This document shows, one piece after another, positions 15,675-25,372 of a stretch of DNA of 64,000 nt (positions are counted from its first letter, which is position 1; every line of letters begins with the position of its first letter). The stretch spans positions 868,001 through 932,000 of the forward strand of contig CBDDKS010000006.1 of NCBI GenBank assembly GCA_965230335.1. Direction: 5' to 3'. A program made the translations under genes and the position numbers. The DNA comes from CBDDKS01 sp965230335 (GTDB lineage Bacteria > Pseudomonadota > Gammaproteobacteria > Enterobacterales > Kangiellaceae). Below the pieces are notes generated by a model that worked only from the letters and a program-made list of their open reading frames with translations, was not told the origin of the DNA and did not search any database.

Positions 15675-17591
15675 TTAATAAGCCATGACCAGGTCAACCA
15701 ATTTTTTACGTAACTGGGTAACATCTCCACCCTTGATTGTTCTAATTGCCAAACCATAACCAAAATAATTCTTTGCTGCTTCATATTGATTCTTTTTCAA
15801 GGCTTCATCCCCTAGAGTTTCATATCGAATATCCGGATCTCGTAACATGGTTTTTATTTTTTTTCCTATAACATCAGCAACACTGGTTGACAATTGCTCC
15901 ATAACTTCCGTATCCGAAGGCAACTCAGCCGGTTTATAAGGTAATTGGAACTCACCAATATTGACACCTTCACTACTTTCGCCTTCATACAATTTTTTAT
16001 CTCGGGCATTTTCATTAATAATCACTTTATCAGAACGACTATCAATTAAACGATAAGCCGTTACTAAAACACCTGTTTTTCTATGATTGGTAACATTAAT
16101 AGAAATGTCTTCTTTCTTTTCACTCACTAAAAATTCTTCTGGCTTATTATCTGTTTCGCCTGATCTTTTCCACTTTTCATATTCAGGATTACTTTTCTTG
16201 ATGGTTTCTGTTACCACACGCATGGTTTTTTTACCTGGATTATTTTCCTGATCCACACCTGCTTCCAAAACATCACCTTCCAATACCAGCATTTGTCCAG
16301 GTGAATCAGCAAAACGTTTTAATAAATTTTCGTCATGAACTAAAACCACATCACCTAATAAATGATCATAAACCCAACCATAGACTTTTTGTGCAACAGA
16401 TTTTCCTGCACTATGGTGTGTTCCCGTTTGTGAAAAATCTTTTACAAAAATAGAAGTGGATGCATATTCCGTCAATTTTTTTCGAGTTTCCTTGAGTTCC
16501 TGCTGAATACCTGGTTGCTTGGGATTAAATTCAGCCACAACCTCAAGATAAGCTAATTGTTCACCATAACGTTTTTCTGAACCTCTGAATTTTGCCAAAT
16601 TCATCATTCTTTTTAAAAAAGTAAATTCAACATCAGAAACCAGTGTCTGTTGCATCAACTGTCGAATATGACGAGACTTTTTAAAATAAGCATGCGCTTT
16701 TTTCAATGAACCCTGCGATGTAGCCTGTAATGCCTGATTTTCAAAATATCGAACCAATAAATTAATATCATTGCCTAATTTTTTTCTAATATTATCAAAA
16801 TCAGAGGCATCTACTAAAGCGATCAATTCCTGATACGCAATATCAGGTTTTCCTTCTTCTAAAAATTTACGAAATCTGACTTCAAAATCACCTTGTTGAG
16901 TTTGTTTCAATAAATCTTTTACGCCTTTTTCATCAGGAGAAACATTCAAAATTTTTCTTAAATAAGTGGAAGCTTTTGAAAACTTTCGTTCATTCATTGC
17001 CTTTTGGGCTTGTTGTTTTAATAGTGTGACCCATTTACTTTTTTCCAATTGATAGGTTTCCGCATATTGACTGCCTTCACCAGCAATACCAGCTGCTTTT
17101 GCCATAAGACTCAAACGTTGAATATCATTTTCCTGTGGTATTTTTCCTATGGCGGATAATTGGCTGGATAATGTATCCTGCGAACGTGTGATTTCCATAG
17201 ATATTTTCTTTTGGGTTGCCTCATACCTTGATTGATCAAATGTCTTTAAGCTTTCTGCTTCTGTGAGCTGTTGTTGTGCAATAGTGATGGGAATAATACC
17301 ACCTACAATACGACTATTTTCCAGATCTTGATAAATCTTTGTTTGTTGATCCAAAGCAATTCTATCGGCTACTTTCCGGGACATTGTTTCCAGGTCAGAA
17401 CGATATTTACCACGACTTGTTTTTATTTCATTTTGTACTTTATTATAAAATGCCATGATGTTGCCATTTTTATAAGCAGCATTCAGATCATTTTCTGTTA
17501 ATAATACTTTTTTTGGCCCACAAGCTGAAATAGAAAATAGCATAATCATCATTATGCATTGTACAAAGTATGTTTTATTGATTTTAATCAT
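15675..17591 (-). CDS. Large lipoprotein encoded beside a Ser/Thr kinase
   Basis: 638 aa. An N-terminal signal ends in LFSISAC with the lipidation Cys at residue 24, followed by GPKK, so outer-membrane sorting is plausible. The rest is helical and charged, with TPR-like segments near residues 190-240 (KAMNERKFSKASTYLRKIL) and at the C-terminus (GDEALKKNQYEAAKNYFGYG). A beta-rich middle follows, including YGWVYDHLLGDVVLVHDENL. No enzymatic motif is seen and I do not recognise the family. The start is set by GTAGAGG five bases before the ATG at 17591; an upstream GTG is less likely. It follows the kinase gene by 55 bases on the same strand and is probably cotranscribed with it. Confidence 0.7.
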   Translation of the reverse strand: MIKINKTYFVQCIMMIMLFSISACGPKKVLLTENDLNAAYKNGNIMAFYNKVQNEIKTSRGKYRSDLETMSRKVADRIALDQQTKIYQDLENSRIVGGIIPITIAQQQLTEAESLKTFDQSRYEATQKKISMEITRSQDTLSSQLSAIGKIPQENDIQRLSLMAKAAGIAGEGSQYAETYQLEKSKWVTLLKQQAQKAMNERKFSKASTYLRKILNVSPDEKGVKDLLKQTQQGDFEVRFRKFLEEGKPDIAYQELIALVDASDFDNIRKKLGNDINLLVRYFENQALQATSQGSLKKAHAYFKKSRHIRQLMQQTLVSDVEFTFLKRMMNLAKFRGSEKRYGEQLAYLEVVAEFNPKQPGIQQELKETRKKLTEYASTSIFVKDFSQTGTHHSAGKSVAQKVYGWVYDHLLGDVVLVHDENLLKRFADSPGQMLVLEGDVLEAGVDQENNPGKKTMRVVTETIKKSNPEYEKWKRSGETDNKPEEFLVSEKKEDISINVTNHRKTGVLVTAYRLIDSRSDKVIINENARDKKLYEGESSEGVNIGEFQLPYKPAELPSDTEVMEQLSTSVADVIGKKIKTMLRDPDIRYETLGDEALKKNQYEAAKNYFGYGLAIRTIKGGDVTQLRKKLVDLVMAY

Positions 17592-17646
17592 AACGACCTC
17601 TACTATCACATCTTAATATGATGTTATACCCAAAAAAATGGTTTGC

Positions 17647-20106
17647 TTATTTTTCATCTAATTTTTTATTAGCATCAATTGTCTGAGAAAGAATTTCTTC
17701 TGAAGATGATTCTTTATGATGTATTTCTTTATCTTCTATTTGAATATCAGAAGTTTTGGAATCGTTTGTTGCATCCTGTAACATTTTCTCCATTTGTAAT
17801 GTCTTGGTATCTTTAGGAAAACCATGGCGTAATTGCCCCAGCCATTGGTTTGCTGTCTCCAGTTCTTGTTGTTTAATATGATCTTCAATTAAAGAGACCA
17901 AAGTCTCTTTAACAAACACAATACCTTCGCGAGCACCTTTATGATTGGCATCAATCGCTAAAACTGCCTGATATTTCTCCAATGCATTGTCACCAATCGG
18001 CAAAACAAAACGATTGTCATTAATCGCCAACCTTGCTGCACTTAAAGAACTCTCTATTTTTAATTGTGCTAGAGGATCTAATGTCTTTTCTTTTATCACT
18101 TGTTGCTCAACCAATTGCTCCTGAGCTTGTATCTCTTTCTCTTCTTCCAGAAAACGTTCTACTTTTTCCAGCCTTTTTCTTAAATCAACAAGACGTGTAT
18201 CTTTAGGAAAGAATTTAAAGAATTCTCTAAAACTCTGTTTCGCATTGCTTACTTGTTTTTCGTTAATAAGGTTTTCTACTCGTTCGACATAAAAGTCAGA
18301 GATTTGTTGTAATCCTTGTTTAGCTTGCTCATTTTTGATGTCATTAATCAGTACTTCATTAAAATAATGGTGTGCATTGTCTTCTCTTGGGCTCGTCATT
18401 CTGCCTTCTTCAAATGCTTTTTTTGCCTTCATTAAACTGATTTTGATTTTTTCTTGGATATCCTGTTGTTCTTTTCTTTCTACAGTTTGTGCCTGATATT
18501 CCAATAAATCTCTGGATAATTTTGCCAACGAGACATGTGTCGCATCAAGATATTGAATAATATCCCGATATTCTGTAAATCTTTTTTCATCGTTATCTTC
18601 CAACAATGATGTTTGTGCAAGCTTTTGAGCTTCTTTTAATACAAATGTCCGTCCTTCTGTCACCAGTTCTGATGCTGGATCCAGTTGCTCTATTTGTATA
18701 TACCATGAAGCAAGCTCTTTCAATTCTTTAGGTTCAAAACTGGGTAAAGCCCGTCGTGTTTCAATCTGCACCTGTAATCGTGCCAATTCATTTCTGCGCG
18801 CTTCCTCAATAGCTTCCTTTTGTGCTTCTTCTTTAGTTTTCTTCACTTGTTCCTGAACGGCTAGTGTTTCTACTTTGTTTTGCTCAACCTTTTTATGTTC
18901 ACTAACCGTCTCTTGATTGGTTTGTACCTTTTGCTCTGGCTTTTCTTTTGGTTCACTTTTTTGTTCAGCTTTTGCTACCGATTTTTCCTTGACTGCTGGT
19001 TGAGTATCATGAGTATTCAGGTTTTGATACCATGCCTGCAAATGAGGCAACCAGTCAGCTTGCTTATAGTAGCCTACACCGCCTATACCCAAGAACACCA
19101 CTAGCATAAGATAAGGCCACCAACGGGCTTTCTTATCATCTAAAGCATCCATCGACATAGAAGCATTTGAAAACCCCGAGTAGGTATCCTGCTCATTAAC
19201 AGAAAACTCTTCTTGTAGCACTTCATCGTCATCGTCAAATAATAAGCTTTCTGGTGCATCCTGTATTTGACTTAAATCAGGTTTAATCCATTGTGGTTTA
19301 GACATATCGCCTGATAAATAACTATCAATTTCATAAATTAGCTCATCCGCTTTTTGAAAGCGATCTTCCGGTTTTTTAGCCAGCATTTTACTCAATAACC
19401 ACTGATAATGCCGATGGCGTGCAGAAAATTGTGGAATGGCTTTTGTCACATGCTGCAAACACACCGCAACAGAATCTTCACCATCAAAGGGTACCTTTTG
19501 AGTCACCATCTCATAAAAAATAATACCCAAACTATAAATATCTGAACGGCTATCAACTTTTTTACCCCGACATTGCTCAGGGCTCATGTATTGAGGTGTT
19601 CCAATCAGCTTCCCATCCTGCGTCATCTGTGTCGATGAATTGGAAGCTTTAGCAATACCAAAATCGGTTAATACAGCAACATCATCATCTCTAAATAAAA
19701 TATTTTCTGATTTCACATCACGATGAATATAACCTTTGCCATGAGCATAATCCAATGCCATAGCCACTTGTTTAACGATTTCCAGAGCTCTTCTTGTTTT
19801 AACACCTTTGGGAATTTGATGGCGCAAATCAACACCAGGTAAATATTCCATTGCCAAATAATAAAAACCATCATATTCCCCTACATCATAAACCGTCACG
19901 ATATTAGGATGCGTTAATTTAGCAACAATTCTTGCTTCCCTAACAAAGCGCTCTCCAAAAGAAGGATCAGCAGCAAGTGCAGGAGACATAATCTTTAATG
20001 CCACCTCCCTTTCAAATCCTTCCTGTATTGCCAAATAGACTGTCGCCTGTCCACCAACACCTAAGGTTTTTACAATCTTATAACCTGGAATTTGAATAGA
20101 TGCCAC
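17647..20106 (-). CDS. Transmembrane Hanks-type Ser/Thr protein kinase
   Basis: 819 aa. The kinase domain (residues 9-263) is intact: glycine loop GVGGQATVY (16-24), VALK with the ATP-binding Lys38, catalytic HRDVKSEN (128-135), DFG (148-150), GTPQYMSPEQ (169-178) and DIYSLGIIFYEM. An acidic linker leads to one membrane helix at about 330-347. About 470 residues outside follow: a Lys/Glu/Gln-rich spacer, then coiled-coil and TPR-like repeats. No PASTA repeats. The start is GTG with GGAG upstream. The topology suggests a sensor whose periplasmic part contacts the neighbouring lipoprotein. No PP2C phosphatase gene lies next to it. Confidence 0.9.
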   Translation of the reverse strand: MASIQIPGYKIVKTLGVGGQATVYLAIQEGFEREVALKIMSPALAADPSFGERFVREARIVAKLTHPNIVTVYDVGEYDGFYYLAMEYLPGVDLRHQIPKGVKTRRALEIVKQVAMALDYAHGKGYIHRDVKSENILFRDDDVAVLTDFGIAKASNSSTQMTQDGKLIGTPQYMSPEQCRGKKVDSRSDIYSLGIIFYEMVTQKVPFDGEDSVAVCLQHVTKAIPQFSARHRHYQWLLSKMLAKKPEDRFQKADELIYEIDSYLSGDMSKPQWIKPDLSQIQDAPESLLFDDDDEVLQEEFSVNEQDTYSGFSNASMSMDALDDKKARWWPYLMLVVFLGIGGVGYYKQADWLPHLQAWYQNLNTHDTQPAVKEKSVAKAEQKSEPKEKPEQKVQTNQETVSEHKKVEQNKVETLAVQEQVKKTKEEAQKEAIEEARRNELARLQVQIETRRALPSFEPKELKELASWYIQIEQLDPASELVTEGRTFVLKEAQKLAQTSLLEDNDEKRFTEYRDIIQYLDATHVSLAKLSRDLLEYQAQTVERKEQQDIQEKIKISLMKAKKAFEEGRMTSPREDNAHHYFNEVLINDIKNEQAKQGLQQISDFYVERVENLINEKQVSNAKQSFREFFKFFPKDTRLVDLRKRLEKVERFLEEEKEIQAQEQLVEQQVIKEKTLDPLAQLKIESSLSAARLAINDNRFVLPIGDNALEKYQAVLAIDANHKGAREGIVFVKETLVSLIEDHIKQQELETANQWLGQLRHGFPKDTKTLQMEKMLQDATNDSKTSDIQIEDKEIHHKESSSEEILSQTIDANKKLDEK

Positions 20107-20211
20107 GCTTATCGTTTACTCCGATAGTTATTTACAGCAAATGTCAAAATAGGAGCCTATTTTTGTTTAAAAACATAATCATGGTTAACCTTTAATAATA
20201 AAACCCATTGA

Positions 20212-20231
20212 TAACTTATGACAAGTCATAA
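20212..20231 (-). promoter_or_regulatory. Shared 20-base element, copy 2
   Basis: Plus-strand TAACTTATGACAAGTCATAA; see the copy at 15386-15405. On the minus strand TTGTCA inside it is followed after 18 bases by TATTAT, a plausible promoter about 100 bases before the kinase start. The remainder of 20107-20596 is AT-rich with no gene or further repeat that I can see. Confidence 0.55.
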
Positions 20232-20596
20232 CGAACATCTCTTTTAACAAGAAATCTCTTAATAGGATAATTTTTAGGTATGTATATTGGCTACCTATTA
20301 TAGCTTGGTAGATGCTTTTTAACGAGGATATAGCAAAATACTATAGCATTTCAGATGACTTGCACCCGAAGCAAGCCATTTTATAATAAAAATACCAAAC
20401 TACAAACCACCTCAGTCTGTTCCATAGGGTTTATTTTTTGTAATAGACATCAAATTTTTTAAAATTTTATAACAAAAATATATATTCATTATCCACATAG
20501 ACTGTAAAAAACAATTTCTTTATAGACTACCATACCTTGAAGGTGACGTTCATTGCTGGTAAGTTTTTAATTGTGTTTCCAACAAAACAATATCAC

Positions 20597-20932
20597 ATGA
20601 ACATAAACTCTGTTTTTAAATGCTTTCTATTGAGCGGCGTATCACTACTTCTTCTTATCAATTGCTCTGATCCTGATATACAAAAAGAAGACGACTCAAA
20701 AGTATCCATACCTTTTGAAAAAGTACTTTCACATGCTGGATTACCTCAAATTACACCAGGATCGTCAAAATCACATGTAGAAAAACTGCTCAAAAAACAG
20801 AACATCTCATTTACACTGTTATCTAATGACATTATGAAAGTTCAAATTCCTGGAGCACCTGCTTCCAATAAACAATATCTCTTTTTAAAATTTAAAGATA
20901 ATACTTTTCAATATTTTACTTCTGAACCTTAG
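20597..20932 (+). CDS. Small putative lipoprotein
   Basis: 111 aa from the ATG at 20597 (a longer in-frame reading begins 20 residues earlier but would put hydrophilic sequence before the signal). Signal SGVSLLLLINC then SDPD, so the Cys is probably lipidated although Asn at -1 is unusual, and Asp at +3 leaves sorting uncertain. The mature part has PGSSKSHVEKLLKKQNISF, reminiscent of BamE/SmpA-like small lipoproteins (GxxKxxVxxLLG), but similarity is weak. Not recognised further. Confidence 0.6.
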   Translation: MNINSVFKCFLLSGVSLLLLINCSDPDIQKEDDSKVSIPFEKVLSHAGLPQITPGSSKSHVEKLLKKQNISFTLLSNDIMKVQIPGAPASNKQYLFLKFKDNTFQYFTSEP

Positions 20933-20951
20933 ACTCTTTCCCAGTCATCTT

Positions 20952-21416
20952 TTAGCTACAATTTGAAACATTCATAAAATAAAAAGGCGTTGCTACTGGT
21001 GTCGAAGGTCTTATATAGGCACAAAAGCAAGTACCTATGTTAGTTGCACCATTATGAGCAACAATGGTCACTGTCGCATTACCAAACTGGAAAAAGTCTG
21101 CAGTTGGGTTCAATTGTAAGAAACTAAGCACAACATCTCCATTGGGATAACCAAAAGCAATATTATGATTATTACCCTCAATGGTAATCGTTGAAGCGGC
21201 CGCTCTATTATTGCCTTGTATGATTGAACGAGCATGTATCGTTCGAACAACATCTTCCATTGCCGCTAAAGATGACTGTACAGTCACAACACGTGCATCA
21301 GCATTTAATGCAATATATCTAGGCACAATCAAGGCTGATAATACACCGATGATAACCAATACTGCTATCAATTCGACCAATGAAAATCCTTGATGTGCAT
21401 GAACCATATTTTTCAT
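20952..21416 (-). CDS. Type IV pilin-like protein (pseudopilin/MSHA-like)
   Basis: 154 aa. Short leader MKNMVHAHQG then FSLVELIAVLVIIGVLSALI, the class III prepilin signal with Glu at +5 and a hydrophobic helix; PilD-type peptidase would cut after Gly10. The body is Ala/Asn-rich with three Cys near the C-terminus (CFC and the penultimate residue), which could form the usual pilin disulfide. No other pilus gene is adjacent, so this is an orphan pilin whose assembly system must lie elsewhere. Confidence 0.85.
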   Translation of the reverse strand: MKNMVHAHQGFSLVELIAVLVIIGVLSALIVPRYIALNADARVVTVQSSLAAMEDVVRTIHARSIIQGNNRAAASTITIEGNNHNIAFGYPNGDVVLSFLQLNPTADFFQFGNATVTIVAHNGATNIGTCFCAYIRPSTPVATPFYFMNVSNCS

Positions 21417-21644
21417 AAAAAACCAATCTAAATGTCACTGCTTAATGAGTAGTCTGCTGCTATTATTATGGATTATAATTATCAGTTATTCCAATAAAGC
21501 ATTTTTGCCAGCCCACTCTATAAAACATCAAAGATATCCGTCAGTTGATTTATTCGCTTTTTCTTATATATAAAACTATATTGCATAATAGAGTTGGTTA
21601 ACATTTAATCCATACTCAACTTATGGTTAAGTTTCTATCAAAAC

Positions 21645-22490
21645 ATGAAAAAAAATCTTTTAATCCGTACTTTACCCTATGTACTTTTAAATTTTTATTG
21701 TGCTTCACTTTTTTCAAATGAAAAAAACAGCAGTAGCGATGCGTCATTAAAAGAAGCAGAATGGGAAATCGGCATTGGTTTACTCAATGTCAATGCACCA
21801 CATTATGCCGGAAGCGATCAGGAAGATTTGTTTGTTTTTCCTTTTCCTTTTATCTCTTATGAAAGTGAGCAATTTTCTTTAAGCCGAGAAGGGTTAAAGC
21901 AACATATCAGTCATCAATCCCGATGGGATATCGATATCAGCTTTGCAGCAACTTTCCCTGTCGATAGCGATGAAAATCGTGCACGTCGTAATATGCCCGA
22001 TCTGGATTGGGTTGTATTGGGTGGTCCATCTCTGGATTATTATTTTATACGCAGTAAACATCATAACTTACGGAGTGTTTTTCCTTTTAAATTCGCTGTA
22101 ACATCAGATTTTACTTATATTGATTATACAGGTTGGGAGTTTTCACCTGGATTTAGGTGGGATAAAACGATCAAAACCAATAAAGCCATCTGGGAATTAA
22201 CAGCAACAACGAATTTATTTTATTCCAGTCAGGATTACAATCAACTCTACTATGGTGTCGATTCAGCGTTTGCAACCAGTGAACGCTCTGCCTTTCAAGC
22301 CAATAGAGGATTGGCAGGTGCTCAATTGACATTAGGTGTTACCCGTTATCAAAATAATATTTGGTTTGGTGCTTTTATTAGAACCAGGACATTATCCAAT
22401 GCTGTGTTTAAAGACAGTCCATTAGTAAAAACCACTCAAAATTATTATTATGGTTTTGCATTTTCCTGGATTTTTTCATCATCAAAATAA
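21645..22490 (+). CDS. MipA/OmpV family outer-membrane protein
   Basis: 281 aa with an N-terminal signal-like hydrophobic segment. The mature start EWEIGIGLLNVNAPHYAGSD is the hallmark of the MipA/OmpV family, followed by VFPFPFISYES and alternating amphipathic strands, ending in the aromatic YGFAFSWIF. MipA is a scaffold for murein hydrolase and synthase in E. coli; other members respond to osmolarity or envelope stress. Its last 43 bases overlap the end of the convergent pseudouridine synthase gene. Confidence 0.85.
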   Translation: MKKNLLIRTLPYVLLNFYCASLFSNEKNSSSDASLKEAEWEIGIGLLNVNAPHYAGSDQEDLFVFPFPFISYESEQFSLSREGLKQHISHQSRWDIDISFAATFPVDSDENRARRNMPDLDWVVLGGPSLDYYFIRSKHHNLRSVFPFKFAVTSDFTYIDYTGWEFSPGFRWDKTIKTNKAIWELTATTNLFYSSQDYNQLYYGVDSAFATSERSAFQANRGLAGAQLTLGVTRYQNNIWFGAFIRTRTLSNAVFKDSPLVKTTQNYYYGFAFSWIFSSSK

Positions 22491-23170
22491 CAATCAACCA
22501 GGTTAAAAGCAGAATTTTGTAATAATGTCTGTTTAAATAATATGCCTTCATTAGGCAAACAAACCAAATGATGGATATTATCGAGCCATTTAAAAGATAA
22601 TTGCCAACAATGTAAATAACAACGATCTGCCAATTGATTTTTTTCTTTACTACCATAACGCAAATCACCCCATACTGGAGAGCTATTACTTTTCATGGCA
22701 ACACGAATCTGATGCGTTTTTCCGGTAACAGGTTTGATCACAACGAGTCTATAACCGGGTTGATAGTGCATACTTTTAAAAACCGTAATAGCAGGATTAT
22801 TCTGTGTTTTGGTTAAACGCCAGCTTCCCCGCCTAGAAGGCAGCATATCACCTTTAATCATCCCCTGTTTTTTTTTCATTTTACCCGTCACTATTGCCAA
22901 ATATTTTTTTTGTACTTCCTGATTTTGAAATTGTTGTGATAATAATGATGCTGCATTGGATGTTTTCGCCAATAATAAACAACCGCTGGTGACTTTATCC
23001 AGTCTATGTACAGGTGCTAAAAAAGAAATACCTAGTTGTTGTTTCAAATTTTCTACAAACCCCAACGCTTCCTGATCACCATGTATAGACACTCCAGAGG
23101 GTTTATTCACAACCAACCATTCATCAGTTTTCTGGATTATATTGAGTGGATTCATTATCTTGTTTTTCAT
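22448..23170 (-). CDS. RluA-family RNA pseudouridine synthase
   Basis: 240 aa. Contains WLVVNKPSGVSIHG, the catalytic motif HRLDKVTSGCLLLAKT with the essential Asp, KKYLAIVTGK and GKTHQIRVAMK, all diagnostic of the RluA branch. No S4 domain. Small single-domain members of this size occur widely in gammaproteobacteria with undefined RNA target. An alternative ATG five codons downstream is possible; neither has a strong ribosome binding site. The C-terminus overlaps the convergent MipA gene. Confidence 0.9.
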   Translation of the reverse strand: MKNKIMNPLNIIQKTDEWLVVNKPSGVSIHGDQEALGFVENLKQQLGISFLAPVHRLDKVTSGCLLLAKTSNAASLLSQQFQNQEVQKKYLAIVTGKMKKKQGMIKGDMLPSRRGSWRLTKTQNNPAITVFKSMHYQPGYRLVVIKPVTGKTHQIRVAMKSNSSPVWGDLRYGSKEKNQLADRCYLHCWQLSFKWLDNIHHLVCLPNEGILFKQTLLQNSAFNLVDCYFDDEKIQENAKP

Positions 23171-23323
23171 GAACGTTGTTTTTTATTAACAGTCTGATTA
23201 AAGTGAATGATATAACATCACAATATTGCCATGATTCAACTTGATTTAATCATAGTTTGACCTAAAACCCCCTCTTCTCAATGGTGTAATAGGAATACAC
23301 ATTTTCTTTTACTGGAAAAGCTT

Positions 23324-25372
23324 ATGCAATTTTTAAACAAAGTGCACTACTTATTGATAACCTTATTGTCTTTTGGAGTATCTCTATCGACTGCTGCAGA
23401 CGAAAACTACATACGTTTCCACTCACTCACCAGTGATAGTCACTTTGAGCAATTACCCGTATCAACACATATTAACAGTCACATTTATAATATTATCGCC
23501 CGCACCAGTATTCAACAAACTTTTATCAATCAAACCGATGAATGGCTTGAAGGTATTTACCACTTTCCCTTACCCGATAATGCCGCTGTTGATGCATTAA
23601 TTATGAAAATAGGAGATAGAATCATTAAGGGAGAAATACAGGAAAAACAGCAAGCCGAAAAAACCTACCAAACGGCTAAAAAAGAAGGTAAAAAAACCAG
23701 TTTGGTCAAACAACAACGACCCAATTTATTTACAACAAAACTGGCTAACATTGCTCCTGGAGAAACGATTCATATAGAAATTACATTTCAGCATCTCATT
23801 CATGTTGAAGATACTCAATTTCGTTTTAACCTTCCATTAGGTATCACACCCCGCTATCAACAAACACCCTCTTTCTTTGATGATATTGAGTCATATCAAA
23901 ATATCCCTGTACATCCTGATACATCAAGACTGCCTGAAATGGTTTCCACTTTTAATTTAGGTGCACAACCTGATCGTATCGTCACTTTAAATATTAACTT
24001 AACACCCGGTTTTGATATTGAAAATATCAACAGTAGGACGCACTCTATTTCAACATGGAACAATGACAAAGCCTGGCATATTCAACTAGAACATTCAACG
24101 CAAGCTGATAAAGATTTTGAATTACAATGGCAACCCACCGACAGCCATGACACTCAAGTTGCTTTACTATCTGAAACGGATGAAAACTATCAATATCATT
24201 TGCTCATGCTTATGCCACCAACACATGCTTTATCTACCCGACAGGAGCAGCAGCGTGAAATTATATTTATCATTGATTCTTCCGGTTCCATGTCAGGCAA
24301 TTCTATGCAACAGGCCAAACAAAGTCTGCAACAAGCATTACACAATATTGAATCACATGAATTATTTAATATTATTGAATTTGATGACACCACCCATCGA
24401 TTATTTGAAACATCACAAATCATGAATCAAGCCAACCTTGATCTGGCTTATCGATTTATCAACAAAATAGAAGCCAATGGTGGCACAAATATTCGTTCAG
24501 CCATAGACAGTGCATTAACACGACCCAATAGTCCTCACTTGAGACAAATTGTTTTCCTAACCGATGGCAGTGTAGGCAACGAAGCCGAAATATTTTCTTT
24601 AATTCACAAAAAACTGGGGAATAATCGTTTATTTACTATAGGCATCGGACACGCACCCAATCGTTATTTTATGCATAAAGCCGCAGAAGCTGGCAGAGGC
24701 TCTTTTACTGCAATTACACAAAGTCAACAAATACAACCCGCTCTTAATAAATTATTTATAAAATTAAGGTATCCTTTACTAAAAGATATTCAACTGATTG
24801 CTCAAAATATTGATGACATAGAAAGTTTCCCCTCTTATATTCCTGATCTTTATCATGGTGAACCTTTATTTATTAGCTATCGAACGAAAAAGAATCATAC
24901 TACACCGATAACTATTCAGGGAGATAACCAACATTTTCATTGGAATATGACATTACCAAAAACAGCTCAACAAAATAGTTTTTCAAAAAAACATTCTGCA
25001 TCTCTACACCCTGTACCCTTAGGTATTGCAAAATATTGGGCTCGGATGAAAATAGATACCATAAAACGAGAACAACATATGAACCAAATTCACAGCTCTA
25101 AAGCAAGAGAAAGTATTTTACGAACGGCTCTTGAATTTGGTTTGGTCAGTGATTACACATCGTTAGTTGCCGTTGATCACACACCTGAAAATATTCAAGG
25201 GAACTTGAAATCATTGCAACTTGCCAATCGTTTACCAGCAGGCTGGTCTCGTCATGCCAGTCACGGCTATCCACAAGGAGGCACTTTATTCAATATTTAT
25301 ATATTACTTGGTTTATTGAGTGGCCTCTGTACTCTGCTTTGTTTTCTATTCAATAGGAAACAAAACAAATGA
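23324..25372 (+). CDS. VIT and von Willebrand factor A protein, target of the adjacent proteobacterial sortase
   Basis: 682 aa. Signal peptide to about residue 24 (SLSTAADENY), a VIT domain (roughly 30-160, with FINQTDEWLEGIYHFPLPDN), then a VWA domain whose metal site DSSGS is at 318-322. The C-terminus has the three-part sorting layout: a Pro motif (HGYPQGGT, 647-654), a hydrophobic helix (about 655-676) and basic RKQNK. The family (TIGR03788 type) is usually the only sortase target of its genome. The motif here is YPQGG rather than LPxTG. The downstream sortase gene overlaps its stop by four bases. Confidence 0.92.
   Translation: MQFLNKVHYLLITLLSFGVSLSTAADENYIRFHSLTSDSHFEQLPVSTHINSHIYNIIARTSIQQTFINQTDEWLEGIYHFPLPDNAAVDALIMKIGDRIIKGEIQEKQQAEKTYQTAKKEGKKTSLVKQQRPNLFTTKLANIAPGETIHIEITFQHLIHVEDTQFRFNLPLGITPRYQQTPSFFDDIESYQNIPVHPDTSRLPEMVSTFNLGAQPDRIVTLNINLTPGFDIENINSRTHSISTWNNDKAWHIQLEHSTQADKDFELQWQPTDSHDTQVALLSETDENYQYHLLMLMPPTHALSTRQEQQREIIFIIDSSGSMSGNSMQQAKQSLQQALHNIESHELFNIIEFDDTTHRLFETSQIMNQANLDLAYRFINKIEANGGTNIRSAIDSALTRPNSPHLRQIVFLTDGSVGNEAEIFSLIHKKLGNNRLFTIGIGHAPNRYFMHKAAEAGRGSFTAITQSQQIQPALNKLFIKLRYPLLKDIQLIAQNIDDIESFPSYIPDLYHGEPLFISYRTKKNHTTPITIQGDNQHFHWNMTLPKTAQQNSFSKKHSASLHPVPLGIAKYWARMKIDTIKREQHMNQIHSSKARESILRTALEFGLVSDYTSLVAVDHTPENIQGNLKSLQLANRLPAGWSRHASHGYPQGGTLFNIYILLGLLSGLCTLLCFLFNRKQNK

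Noticed and set aside
22408..22668. Minus-strand 86-residue frame inside the pseudouridine synthase gene
   Set aside because: Out of frame with a well-supported gene and of low-complexity composition.
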